The notes under the pieces: generated by a model
The model's database searches: none
Seen by the model: the letters and a program-made list of their open reading frames with translations, nothing else
Told to the model about the DNA's origin: nothing
NCBI GenBank assembly: GCA_902826065.1
Contig: CADEDM010000007.1
Coordinates: 1 to 61,310 of the forward strand
Origin: an uncultured Acidobacteriota bacterium
GTDB lineage: Bacteria; Acidobacteriota; Vicinamibacteria; Vicinamibacterales; UBA2999
Length of the DNA stretch: 61,310 nt
Direction: 5' to 3'
Made by a program: the position numbers and the translations under genes
Shown: positions 26,394 through 35,400 of the stretch, in pieces
Layout of the letters: every line of letters begins with the position of its first letter
Position numbering within the stretch: the first letter of the stretch is position 1

Positions 26394-27615
26394 GTTCGAA
26401 CCTCAGGAGGGGAATGAAGCCTTCCTTGCTGAAGGCGAAGTCGAGCCGGGCGACGAACGCGTCGTTGCTGTGCAGGCGCAACCCCACGCCGTAGGACACG
26501 GCGACGTCGCGCAGGTTGAGCGAGCGCCGCTCGGGAGCCACCGTGCCGGCGTCGACGAACACCGCGCCGTCGAGCGCCCACCACGCCTCCCAGCGGTATT
26601 CGGCGGAGACGCCGACGGCGTTGCGATCCTGGTACCGGAACTCGCGGAAGCCGCGCAGCATCGAGGCGCCGCCCAGCGTGGGCTGGTAGAAGAACGGCAC
26701 GTCGTCGCCGTCGTGGGCGCTCGTGAACGTGGCCATCGCGCGGAGCGCCAGCGTGCGGTAGCGGTCGGGGATCGGCACGTACTGCTGCACGTCGACGTCG
26801 GCGCGATGGAACCCGGCGCTGTCGAGGTCGCGGTAGTCGGCGATGCTCACGGCGTAGCGGCCGCCGGCGTGCGGGTGCCGCGGGTTGTCGCGGCGGTCGT
26901 AGTCGATGCCGATGGCCGTGCGCAGGTAGTCGACCGAGGCGCCGTAGCCGGGCGTGGCGGAGGGACTGAAGCCGGCTTCCGTCGTCGGCATCCGCGTGTC
27001 GGTGCCCGCGCCGGTGCGCGGGCTCACCCACGCGGCGCCGGCCTGTACGGCCAGGCCCGCCAGCGGCCGCCAGGTGACGTCGGTGCCGAACTCGGCGTTC
27101 GAGAGCAGGTAGTTCGCGCGGGCGCCCTGGGCGCTGTCCATGCCCAGCCCGAAGAAGTCCTGCTGCGGGAACTCGTACATCTGCCCGCGCACGGCGACGT
27201 CCACCGGGGCGCCGCCGAGCCGGCGGATGTCCATCACCACCGCTCCGCGCTTGTAGCCGCGCGACGTGGTCGCCGCCGTCAGCTCGATGCCCGGCCCCCG
27301 GGTGCCGCCGGCCGAGTAGCCGATGCCCACACCGCCGCCGGCGCCGGCGGGGAAGCTGCCGCCCACGCCGTGGAAGCCGTGCCAGCCGCCCATCAGGCGT
27401 GCCATCACCTGCTGGTTGTCGTACCAGGTGAGCGCGCGCTCGATCGTCGTGCGCTCGGGCGGCGCGGCCGTGGCGGCCTTGGCGTCGCGTTCGGCGTCGA
27501 GCCGCTCGCTGCGCGTGGCCGGTGCGGAATCCTGCTGCGCCGCCGCCGTCGTCGGCAGGCCCGGCATGAGCAGCGCGCCGAAGAGCGCCAGTCGGGAGAA
27601 GAGTGAGCGTCGCAT
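26383..27615 (-). CDS. Outer-membrane beta-barrel protein (BamA/TamA-like surface antigen)
   Basis: A 410-residue exported protein. A signal peptide ends near residue 24 (MPGLPTTAAAQQ). The remainder alternates beta strands rich in aromatic residues and ends with RFEHVF, an outer-membrane beta-signal with a C-terminal Phe. The motif GGASMLRGFREFRYQDRN is like the conserved L6 loop (RGF) region of BamA/TamA/ShlB barrels. No POTRA domain is present, so it is a barrel-only D15-like protein, not BamA. A strong GGAGGA site (27621-27626) precedes ATG 27615. It lies between the membrane kinase gene and the secreted kinase-like gene, overlapping the latter by 11 bases. Confidence 0.85.
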   Translation of the reverse strand: MRRSLFSRLALFGALLMPGLPTTAAAQQDSAPATRSERLDAERDAKAATAAPPERTTIERALTWYDNQQVMARLMGGWHGFHGVGGSFPAGAGGGVGIGYSAGGTRGPGIELTAATTSRGYKRGAVVMDIRRLGGAPVDVAVRGQMYEFPQQDFFGLGMDSAQGARANYLLSNAEFGTDVTWRPLAGLAVQAGAAWVSPRTGAGTDTRMPTTEAGFSPSATPGYGASVDYLRTAIGIDYDRRDNPRHPHAGGRYAVSIADYRDLDSAGFHRADVDVQQYVPIPDRYRTLALRAMATFTSAHDGDDVPFFYQPTLGGASMLRGFREFRYQDRNAVGVSAEYRWEAWWALDGAVFVDAGTVAPERRSLNLRDVAVSYGVGLRLHSNDAFVARLDFAFSKEGFIPLLRFEHVF

Positions 27616-27620
27616 TCGAG

Positions 27621-27626
27621 TCCTCC
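27621..27626 (-). promoter_or_regulatory. Strong ribosome binding site for the beta-barrel gene
   Basis: GGAGGA on the minus strand lies five bases before ATG 27615 and decides that start within a much longer open frame. Confidence 0.85.
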
Positions 27627-27653
27627 AGGTCGAGTCGTCGGAAACCACGGTCG

Positions 27654-29249
27654 TCAGGCGGAGTGCGAGGCGACCAGCGTCGTGGCGGCGGACGCCGCCA
27701 CCGCGACGGCCTCCTGTGTGCCCGGCGCATGTGATGTCCACCAGCGCCGCGCATCGGCCTGGTCCCACGAGTCGCGGGTCAGGCACACCGCCGCCATGTC
27801 GAAGAGCGCCTCGGCGCTGTCGGGCCGATCGCGCGGGTCCTTCTGCAGGCACGCCATCACCAGGTCGTCGACGGCGCGCGGCACGTGGTGCTTCGCCTTG
27901 CGCGACGGCGGCACCGGCGTGTCCTGCACGTGGCGCATCAACTGGCGCATGCCGGTCTCGTCCCCGAACACCGGCTGGCCGGTGAGCAGGAAGTAGGCGA
28001 CGCAGCCGACGGCGTAGACGTCGGCGCGGCGATCGACGTCGTTGCCGACGATGGCCTCGGGTGCCATGTAGGCCGGCGTGCCGAGGATGCCGGCGTCGCG
28101 GGTCAGCATCGTCGCGCCGTGCTCGGGGTTCTCCTGGCGCACCAGGCCGAAGTCGAGCACCTTCACGAAGTCGTACTCGAGGCCCATCCGGCAGACGTAG
28201 ACGTTGGCCGGCTTGATGTCGCGGTGGATGAGGCCGGCCGCGTGCGCCTCGCCGAGCGAGCGGCAGATCTGCCGCACGAAGTGCAGCGCGCGAGCCGGAG
28301 GCAGCGGACCGAACTCGCGCACCAGCGACTCGAGGTCGCGGCCGTCGAGCAGCTCCATCACGTAGTAGAAGGTGCCGCCCTCGGTGAGGCCGAAGTCGAA
28401 GAGGCGGATGGTGTGCGGCGAACTGAGCGCCGCGGTCGCCTGTGCCTCGCGTTCGAAGCGCGCCAGCGTGGCCACGGCGCCGCCGCCGTCGCTGAGCATC
28501 TCCGGGCGAATCAGCTTGATGGCCGAGCCGCTGGCCAGCAGGCGGTGCTTGGCGCGCCACACCTCGCCCATGCCGCCTTCGCCAAGGCGCTCGACCAGCT
28601 CGTAGCTGCCAAGCGCGCGGGCCTCGCGGATCTTGCTGCCGAGGCGATAGAGCACCTGCGCCGGAATCACGGCCATGAAGGCGCAGACGAAGTTCGGGTA
28701 GAACATCAACAGCGTGGTGACCGGCGCCGGCACCGGCAGCCCGCGCAGGTGGGCGAGCCACACCGCCAGCGGGTCCATCGCCGCGGCGATGAGACCCGAG
28801 ATCAGCATCTTGCGCGGCCGCACCGGCGCGAGCATGCCGACGAACAGGATCAGCACCGTGATGCCCGAGAGCGGACGCTGGGTCGTGGGCTGCGCCACCC
28901 AGCTGTTCATCAGGGCCAGCCCGATGGCGTGCGGCACGATCAGCGCGGTGCCGATCTCCACCTTCACCGAGTGACGCACCGGGGCGTAGCGGACGAACAG
29001 CACCGACGCCACCGACAACACGAACGCGCTGGCCTCGATCAGCCCGTGGTAGGGGCCGCGGTTGCCGTGCGGCGCCAGCCACGCGTCCATCACGAAGTTG
29101 AGCGCCCAGATGCCCGCGCCCACCAGGTAGAGGAGCTGCACGCGGATCGACTGCTCGTGCTGCAGGTCGGCGGGCAGTGTGGCGCCGCCGATCGTCGAGC
29201 GTGATGCGCTCGATCCCTGATGCGGAGCGACGACGACGTTTGGTTTCAC
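27654..29249 (-). CDS. Membrane Ser/Thr protein kinase with N-terminal multi-helix domain
   Basis: A 531-residue protein in which the order is reversed compared with most bacterial kinases: about five to six membrane helices come first (about 37-200) and the kinase is C-terminal (about 215-495). Kinase motifs are intact: GEGGMGEVWRAK (223-234), Lys245 in AIKLI, IHRDIKPANV (341-350) and DFG (366-368). The membrane part has no obvious ligand motif. The GTG start at 29249 has GGAGG eight bases upstream; the open frame extends further without a better signal. It heads a minus-strand set with the beta-barrel, secreted kinase-like and HtrA genes, suggesting that it senses or controls the envelope. 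Confidence 0.9.
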   Translation of the reverse strand: MKPNVVVAPHQGSSASRSTIGGATLPADLQHEQSIRVQLLYLVGAGIWALNFVMDAWLAPHGNRGPYHGLIEASAFVLSVASVLFVRYAPVRHSVKVEIGTALIVPHAIGLALMNSWVAQPTTQRPLSGITVLILFVGMLAPVRPRKMLISGLIAAAMDPLAVWLAHLRGLPVPAPVTTLLMFYPNFVCAFMAVIPAQVLYRLGSKIREARALGSYELVERLGEGGMGEVWRAKHRLLASGSAIKLIRPEMLSDGGGAVATLARFEREAQATAALSSPHTIRLFDFGLTEGGTFYYVMELLDGRDLESLVREFGPLPPARALHFVRQICRSLGEAHAAGLIHRDIKPANVYVCRMGLEYDFVKVLDFGLVRQENPEHGATMLTRDAGILGTPAYMAPEAIVGNDVDRRADVYAVGCVAYFLLTGQPVFGDETGMRQLMRHVQDTPVPPSRKAKHHVPRAVDDLVMACLQKDPRDRPDSAEALFDMAAVCLTRDSWDQADARRWWTSHAPGTQEAVAVAASAATTLVASHSA

Positions 29250-29306
29250 CAGCCTGACCTCCACCTGTGTCCGTTCCGGCGTGAACGGTCTCGGCGCCGC
29301 CCTACT

Positions 29307-29321
29307 GCGAGGCGCGTGCCG
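29307..29321 (-). promoter_or_regulatory. Candidate sigma54 promoter of the kinase-barrel-HtrA operon
   Basis: On the minus strand the sequence CGGCACGCGCCTCGC has the exact GG-N10-GC spacing and 13 of 15 matches to TGGCACG-N4-TTGC (first T is C, and TTGC is TCGC). The predicted start would be near 29295, 46 bases before GTG 29249, with the ribosome site inside the leader. Chance matches of this quality are possible in GC-rich DNA. Confidence 0.35.
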
Positions 29322-29603
29322 TACGGCGCGACAGCCGCGCGGTCGACGAGGTCTCACCGCGGTTCTGCGCCGAAATCCGCGGGAAATCCGCGCCTGGCGG
29401 CTGGTGACGCCGGCGTCATCCGCTGTGCCGCGACAGCTGGCGAGGTGTACAGGCAGCACCGGCAAGGTGTGCGGATCGGCGCAGGGTGCGCGGCGGGACA
29501 CAGGGTGCGGCAGGCCCCGCCCGCGTCGCACGTCCACACCATCCGCGGGTGATTCCGGCCTGATTTCCTCGAAATTCCGCCGATCTCGAGCGAATTGCCG
29601 CGG

Positions 29604-29620
29604 CTGGTCCGGAACTTGCC
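29604..29620 (+). promoter_or_regulatory. Sigma54 (-24/-12) promoter of the NHLP-efflux operon
   Basis: CTGGTCCGGAACTTGCC matches TGGCACG-N4-TTGC at 13 of 15 positions with intact GG and TTGC and the exact ten-base spacing. The expected transcription start is about 29631, and the ribosome site GAAGGGA (29634-29640) follows it immediately. The 17-base string TGGTCCGGAACTTGCCC recurs upstream of the gene at 51624. Confidence 0.75.
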
Positions 29621-29648
29621 CTGTGAGGCCCGCGAAGGGACAACGACT

Positions 29649-29891
29649 GTGGCGCAACGCGTAATCGAGATGCTCATCGGGCGGCTCATCACCGACGAAC
29701 GATTCCGGGCCGAGTTCCTCGGCAATCCGGAACAGACCCTGCTCGACCTCGCCGACCACGGCCTCGAACTCAGCCGGACCGAGATCGCGGCCCTGGTGAA
29801 CACCGACCCCGCGGTGTGGACGCGCGCGGCCGACGCCCTGGACCCCCGACTGCAGAAGGTCAGCCTGACTGGCGAAGCGAGGATGTCATGA
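29649..29891 (+). CDS. Os1348-family NHLP-clan small protein
   Basis: An 80-residue protein with the pattern of the Os1348 family of the nitrile-hydratase-leader-like (NHLP) clan: an N-terminal helix (QRVIEMLIGRLITDERFR), LGNPEQTLLDL, LELSRTEIAALV and the terminal DPRLQKVSLTGE. NHLP sequences serve as leader regions of ribosomal peptides or evolved from the nitrile hydratase alpha subunit; the Os1348 group lacks an obvious cleavage site and core peptide, and no Cys- or Ser/Thr-rich core is visible here. No modifying enzyme (YcaO, radical SAM, LanM) is encoded nearby. The GTG start follows GAAGGGA and a sigma54 promoter. Its stop overlaps the TolC-like gene start (ATGA), so it is made together with the efflux system. 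The role is unknown. Confidence 0.8.
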   Translation: MAQRVIEMLIGRLITDERFRAEFLGNPEQTLLDLADHGLELSRTEIAALVNTDPAVWTRAADALDPRLQKVSLTGEARMS

Positions 29892-31249
29892 CGAGTCGAG
29901 TTGCAATCTGCGGCCTGCTGCTGGCCGCCCTGGCGCCCGCCGCGGTCGGGGCGCAGTCGATGACGGGCGACGCGCCCGGGGGGCGCCTGACCCTGGCCGA
30001 GGCCGTGCGCCTGGCCACCGGGCAGAACACCCAGGTGCAGACGGCCGTTCTGGAGGTGCAGAAGGCCGACGCCGAGGTCGCGACGGCGCGGAGCCGCCGG
30101 CTGCCGACGTTCCAGACCGAGGTGAGCGCGTCGCAGCTGCTCACCGGCGTCGACTTTGCGTTCCCGCAGGGCGCGTTCGGCACCTTCCCCGGCACCGGGC
30201 CGATTCCGTCGACGGACACCACGGTGAGCGTGCCGCGCCAGCCCACCGCTTACGTCTCGTCGCAGGTCGCGCAGCCGCTCACGCAGCTCGTGCAGATCGG
30301 CCTCGGCGTGAAGAGCGCCCAGGCCGGCCGCGCCATCGGCGAGGAGCGCGTGCGCGCCGCCAGGCTCGCGACGGTCAACGCGGTGAAGCGGCTCTACTTC
30401 GCCATCCTGCAGACCGAGAGCGCGATGGCCGCCAACGACGAGGCGATCACGCTCTACCGCGAGCTCGATCGGACGCTGCTCGTGCGCGTGGCCCAGAAGG
30501 TCGCGCTCAAGGGCGACTCGCTCGACGTGCAACTGCGCCTCGCCCAGGCCGAGCTGACGCGCACCACCTACGAGAACACGGCGGCCTCGCAGAAGGAACA
30601 GCTCAACCAGCTGCTCGGCCGCGACGTGCAGACGGCGTTCACGGTGGAGCCCGTGACCGAGCTGGCCGCGCTCGAGTTCGACGCGGCGTCGTCGCGTGCG
30701 GCCGCTCTGGCCAGCCGCCCCGATGTGCGGGAGGCGCGTCTCACGCTCGAGCGGGCCGAGTTCGACCGTCGCATCGCCAAGGCCGATCGCCTGCCCGAGG
30801 TGAGCCTGGCGCTCTCTTACACCTCGAACTTCAACATCGATCTCCTGCCGGCCAACATGGCCAGCCTCGGCGTGCAGGTGAAGTGGGAACCCTTCGACTG
30901 GGGCCGCCGCTCGCGCGAGCTGGCCGTCAAGGCCCACACCGTGCAGCAGGCAAAGCTCGGCGTCCGCGACGCCGAGGACAAGACGGTGATCGAGGTCAAC
31001 AGCCGTCTGCGCACGCTGGCGGAGAAGCGCGCGCTGCTGAACGTGGCGCAGCTGTCGCAGGGCGCGGCCAAGGAAAAGCTGCGCGTCGCCAGCAACCAGT
31101 ACCAGGTGCAGGCAGCGCTGCTGCCCGACGTGCTCAAGCTGCGCGCCGACGTGGCCAACACGGACGACGACTACCAGCAGGCCCTGATGGCCTTCTGGAC
31201 GGCCAAAGCGGATTTCGAACAGGCGGTTGGAGAGGACGTGATCCCATGA
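29888..31249 (+). CDS. TolC-family outer-membrane efflux protein
   Basis: A 453-residue outer-membrane factor. The signal peptide ends at about residue 21 (LAALAPAAVGAQS). The mature protein shows the duplicated TolC pattern of long helices and two barrel strand pairs: RLTLAEAVRLATGQNTQVQ at the first repeat and an alanine-rich helix with RPDVREARLTLERAEFDRR in the second. It would be the outer-membrane tunnel for the adaptor and RND pump encoded directly downstream. It overlaps the small NHLP-clan gene by four bases (ATGA) and the HlyD-type gene by ATGA, so all three are translationally coupled. Confidence 0.93.
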   Translation: MTSRVAICGLLLAALAPAAVGAQSMTGDAPGGRLTLAEAVRLATGQNTQVQTAVLEVQKADAEVATARSRRLPTFQTEVSASQLLTGVDFAFPQGAFGTFPGTGPIPSTDTTVSVPRQPTAYVSSQVAQPLTQLVQIGLGVKSAQAGRAIGEERVRAARLATVNAVKRLYFAILQTESAMAANDEAITLYRELDRTLLVRVAQKVALKGDSLDVQLRLAQAELTRTTYENTAASQKEQLNQLLGRDVQTAFTVEPVTELAALEFDAASSRAAALASRPDVREARLTLERAEFDRRIAKADRLPEVSLALSYTSNFNIDLLPANMASLGVQVKWEPFDWGRRSRELAVKAHTVQQAKLGVRDAEDKTVIEVNSRLRTLAEKRALLNVAQLSQGAAKEKLRVASNQYQVQAALLPDVLKLRADVANTDDDYQQALMAFWTAKADFEQAVGEDVIP

Positions 31250-32379
31250 ACGCGAAGACGACGGTGTGTGGTGTGCTGCTGGTGGCCGGCCTGGCCGCCG
31301 GGTGCTCGAAGGTCGAAGGCGAAGAGGCGAAGGCGCCGCAGCCGGTGCGCGCCGCCGCCGTGGCCGAGGCCCCGGCGCCCGCGGGCGTCCGCTACTCGGC
31401 GACGATCGAGCCCTACGAGCAGGTGACGCTGGCCTTCAAGACCAGCGGCTATGTCGACCAGGTGCTGGTGCGGCGCGGCGCGGATGGCCGGATGCGCACC
31501 GCGCAGCCCGGCGACACGGTGACGCGCGGCACGGTGCTGGCGCGCATCCGCGAGACCGATGCCCGCGAGAAGGTCGCGCAGGGCCGGTCGCGGCTGGCCG
31601 AGAGCGATGCGTCGCTCACGAAGGCGCGTCTCGATCTCGACCGGGCGCAGGCGCTCTACCGCGCCGAGAGCCTCATCAAGCCGGAACTCGATGCCGCGCA
31701 GGCGGCGTTCGATGGCGCCGAAGCGCGCGTGCGCTCGGCCAGGGCCGACCTCGAGCTGGCGGAGAGCGCCCTGCGCGATTGCCTGCTCATCGCTCCGTCG
31801 AGCGGCGTGGTGCTCGATCGCACCGTCGAAGTCGGCAGCCTGGCGTCGCCCGGCGCTGCCAGCTTCGTCATCGGCGACGTGCAGTCGGTGAAGGCGCGCT
31901 TCGGCATCCCCGACAGCGCCATCCAGTCGGTGCGCCTCGGCGACCCCATCGACGTCACCGTCGAGGCCATCGGCGCGCAGACCCTGACCGGCCGGCTCAC
32001 GGCCATCGCGCCGGTCGCCGACGCGCAGAGCCGCGTGTTCGACGTCGAAGTCACGATTCCCAACGGCGCCGGCTCGCTGCGCCCCGGGATGATCGGCACC
32101 GTCGCCATCGGTGGCGACGCCGTCGCGGCGAAGGCGCCGCGGCCCCTGACCGTGCCGCTCACCGCCATCGTGCGGTCGCGCGACAACGGCGCCCAGTTCG
32201 CGGTGTTCGTGGTCGAGCGCCACAACGGCACCGAGACCGCGCGCGCCCGCAGGGTCCAGCTCGGCGAGGTCATCGGCAACGGCATCGCCGTGCGCGACGG
32301 CCTGACCGACGGCGAGACCGTGGTCGTCAGCGGCGCGACGCTGCTGGTCGACGGCGCGGAAATCAAAGTGATCGAGTAG
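31246..32379 (+). CDS. RND efflux periplasmic adaptor (HlyD/AcrA family lipoprotein)
   Basis: A 377-residue membrane-fusion protein. The N-terminus is a lipoprotein signal with lipobox LAAGC, so Cys20 should be lipidated. It has the lipoyl/barrel-sandwich halves (SGYVDQVLVRRG and APSSGVVLDRTVEVGSLA) around an alpha-hairpin (about 100-165, AREKVAQGRSRLAESDASL), and a beta-barrel/MP region at the C-terminus (ATLLVDGAEIKVIE). It links the RND pump to the TolC-like channel. The start ATG is embedded in the stop of the channel gene. It is separated from the pump gene by 33 bases that contain a heptamer repeat. Confidence 0.93.
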   Translation: MNAKTTVCGVLLVAGLAAGCSKVEGEEAKAPQPVRAAAVAEAPAPAGVRYSATIEPYEQVTLAFKTSGYVDQVLVRRGADGRMRTAQPGDTVTRGTVLARIRETDAREKVAQGRSRLAESDASLTKARLDLDRAQALYRAESLIKPELDAAQAAFDGAEARVRSARADLELAESALRDCLLIAPSSGVVLDRTVEVGSLASPGAASFVIGDVQSVKARFGIPDSAIQSVRLGDPIDVTVEAIGAQTLTGRLTAIAPVADAQSRVFDVEVTIPNGAGSLRPGMIGTVAIGGDAVAAKAPRPLTVPLTAIVRSRDNGAQFAVFVVERHNGTETARARRVQLGEVIGNGIAVRDGLTDGETVVVSGATLLVDGAEIKVIE

Positions 32380-32406
32380 GGACCAGGGACCGGGGATCAG
32401 GGACAC
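32379..32406. repeat. Four tandem imperfect heptamers
   Basis: GGGACCA, GGGACCG, GGGATCA and GGGACAC follow each other without spacers, beginning at the last base of the adaptor stop codon and ending six bases before the RND ATG. The last copies supply an AGGGA that may serve as ribosome site. It looks like a slipped-strand microsatellite; variation in copy number would change the spacing to the pump gene. Confidence 0.75.
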
Positions 32407-32412
32407 ACGACC

Positions 32413-35400
32413 ATGTCGCACCACGCCAACGAACAGCAGGCCATCGAGCGGACGCACAACACCGCTCGTTTCTTCACCGAGACGCGCCACGTCGCATGGG
32501 TGCTGCTCGTCGGCACCGTGCTCTGGGGCATCTACGGCTACCTCGGGATGCCGCAGCGCAAGGACCCGGACATCCCGGTGCGCCAGGCGCTCGCGCTGGC
32601 CCCGTGGCCGGGCGCCAGCGCCGAGAAGATCGAACAGCTCGTGACGCGGCGGATGGAAGAGAAGATCGCCGAGAACGTCCGCGTCGAGAAGGTCGAGTCG
32701 AACACCCGCACCGGTGTCACCGCGGTCTACATCACCCTCATCGAGGGCACGAAGGACACCGGCAAGGAGCTCGACGACATCAAGCTCAAGCTCGACACGC
32801 TGACCGACCTGCCGGACGGCGCCGGGCCGATCGAGTTCGTGAAGGACTTCGGCGACACCACGGCGCTGATGCTCACCGTGGCCAGCCCGCGGGCCGAGGC
32901 CGCAGAAGTCGCGGCGCGGGCCCAGTCGCTGCGCGCGGCCATCGAGTCGGCGCGGGCGGCCTCCGGCACGTCGACCGGCGCCCGCGTGACGCTGGCCCAG
33001 GGCCTGCCGTCGTCGGTGCCGGCCGAGATGCTCAAGCGCCCGCTGCGGATGCTCACCGAGGTCGGCGAGGCGGAGGGCGTGTTCCGCGACGCCACCGTGC
33101 TCATCGGCGCCGGCTACATCGCCATCGACGTCGCGACCGACAAGGACGACGCCGCCCTGGGGGCCTTCGCCGACCGCTTCGTCCGCGAGCGCGTTCGCGC
33201 CGCCGAATTCCACCCCGACGCGTGGCCGGTGGCCATCGTGCGCGACCCGGCCGACACCGCGGCCCGGCTCGAGGCGGTGGCGGGCGACAAGTACAGCTTC
33301 CGCGAGCTCGACGAGTACACCGACCTCATCACCCGCACGCTCAAGACCCTGCCGATCGTGTCGAAGGTGACGCGCGCCGGTCTGCTCGAAGAGCGTGTCT
33401 ACCTCGAGTACTCGCAGGAGCGGCTCGCCGCCTACGGCATCAAGGTGGGCTCGCTCGAGCGCACGCTGGGCGCGCGCAACATCACCATGCCCGGCGGCGT
33501 CATCGAGTCGGGCGACAAGAACCTCACCGTCGATCCGTCGGGCGAATTCAAGAACGAACAGGAGATCGGCGACGTCCTCATCGGCACCGCCGGCTCCGGG
33601 TCGCTCTACCTGCGCGACGTCGCCACCGTCGCCCGCGGCTACGAGACCGCCCGCTACCTGAACTTCTACGGCAGCCGCACCGACGACGGCTCGTGGCGCC
33701 GGTCGCGCGCCGTGACGCTGGCAGTGCAGATGCGCGCCGGCATGAAGATCGGCGACTTCGGCCAGGCAGTCGACCGCGAGCTCGAGGGCCTGCGCGCGCA
33801 GCTGCCCACCGACCTCGTGATGGCGCGCACGTCCGATCAGCCGCGCCAGGTCGAGGAGAACATCGGTTTGTTCATGGGCAGCCTCTACGAGGCAGTCGCC
33901 CTGGTGGTGCTGGTGTCGCTCATCGGCTTCTGGGAATGGCGCTCGGCGCTGCTGATGGCGCTGTCGATTCCGATCACGCTGGCCATGACCTTCGGCCTGA
34001 TGTTCATGTTCGGCATCGACCTGCAGCAGGTGTCGATCGCGTCACTCATCATCGCCCTCGGCCTGCTGGTGGACGACCCCGTCGTCGCTGGCGACGCCAT
34101 CAAACGCGACCTCGCCGCCGGCCACTCGCGGATGGTGGCGGCGTGGTGGGGACCGACCAAGCTCGCCAAGGCGATTCTCTTCGCCACCATCACCAACATC
34201 GTCGCCTACGTGCCCTTCGTCGCGCTGCCCGGCGACCCCGGCCAGTTCGTCTACAGCCTGCCGGTCGTGATCGGTGCCTCGCTCGTGGCGTCGCGCATCG
34301 TGTCGATGACCTTCATCCCGCTGCTCGGCTACTACCTGCTGCGGCCCAAGGCCGAGCCGTCGCTCGAAGAGCGCCGCACGGCCGGCTTCGCCGCGTGGTA
34401 CTACCGCGTCGGCACCGCCGCCATCAATCACCGGTGGGCCTTCCTGGCAGCCTCGTTCGCGGTGCTGGTGCTGTGTGGCGGGTTCGTCCGCCAGCTCAAG
34501 ACGCAGTTCTTCCCGGCCGACCTGCAGTACTTGTCCTACGTCGACGTGTGGCTGCCCGAAGACGCGCCGCTCTCGGCCACCAACCGCATGGCCATGCAGG
34601 TGGAAGCCGCGGTGCGCCACGTGACCGACGAGTACGGCAAGGCCCACGCCGAAGCGGGCGCTCCGAAGAAGGTGCTGAAGTCGCTCACCACGTTCCTCGG
34701 CGGCGGCGGTCCGCGCTTCTGGTACTCGGTCGCGCCCGAACAGCGGCAGCCGAACTACGCCCAGGTCGTGATCGAGGTGTTCGACAAGCACGACACCACG
34801 CATCTGGTGGGGGAGATCCAGTCCGAACTCGATCGCACCATCCCAGGCGCGCGCCTCGACGTCCGCCAGCTCGAGACGGGCGCCCCGGTGGGCATTCCGC
34901 TGTCGGTGCGCGTGTCGGGTGAGGACATCAAGACGCTGCGCCGTCTTGCGGACGACGTCGCCGGCGTCCTCCGCGCCACCCCGTCGGCAGCGCGCGTGCG
35001 CGACAACTGGGGCCCCGAGAGCTTCGCCGTGCGCCTGCGCACCGACTCCGACAAGGCCAACCTCTCGGGCCTGACCAACCAGGACGTGGCCGCCGCGTCG
35101 GCGTCGGCCATCTCGGGCGCGAAGGTCGGCGTGCTGCGTGATGGCGACGAGCAGATTCCGGTGGTGGCGCGGATGCGCAACGCCGACCGCTCGCAGCTCT
35201 CGGACATGAAGAGCCTCTACGTCTACGCCGGCCAGGGCACGCAGAAGGTGCCGCTGCAGTCGATCTCCTCGATCGTCTACGAGATGCAGACCGAGAAGCT
35301 GCAGCGCCGCAACCAGTTCCGCACCGTGACCATCTCGGCGTTCGCCGGGCCCGGCGCCTATACCTCGGAGGTGCTGACGGCGGCGCTGCCGAAACTGCGC

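Larger units (their letters stand above)
29250..29648. other. Divergent regulatory region between the kinase operon and the NHLP-efflux operon
   Basis: There is no gene in these 399 bases. They hold a sigma54-type promoter toward the right (29604-29620), a weaker candidate toward the left (29307-29321), and several GAAATYCGC-like motifs: a direct repeat of GAAATCCGCG at about 29371-29389, and GAAATTCCGCCGAT at 29571-29584. The last recurs in reverse orientation upstream of 51624. These could be enhancer sites for the GAF-sigma54 activators. Confidence 0.6.

Noticed and set aside
29595-29648. Longer N-terminus for the NHLP-clan protein from TTG 29595
   Set aside because: It would place the start inside the sigma54 promoter and add residues foreign to the family; GTG 29649 has a ribosome site.
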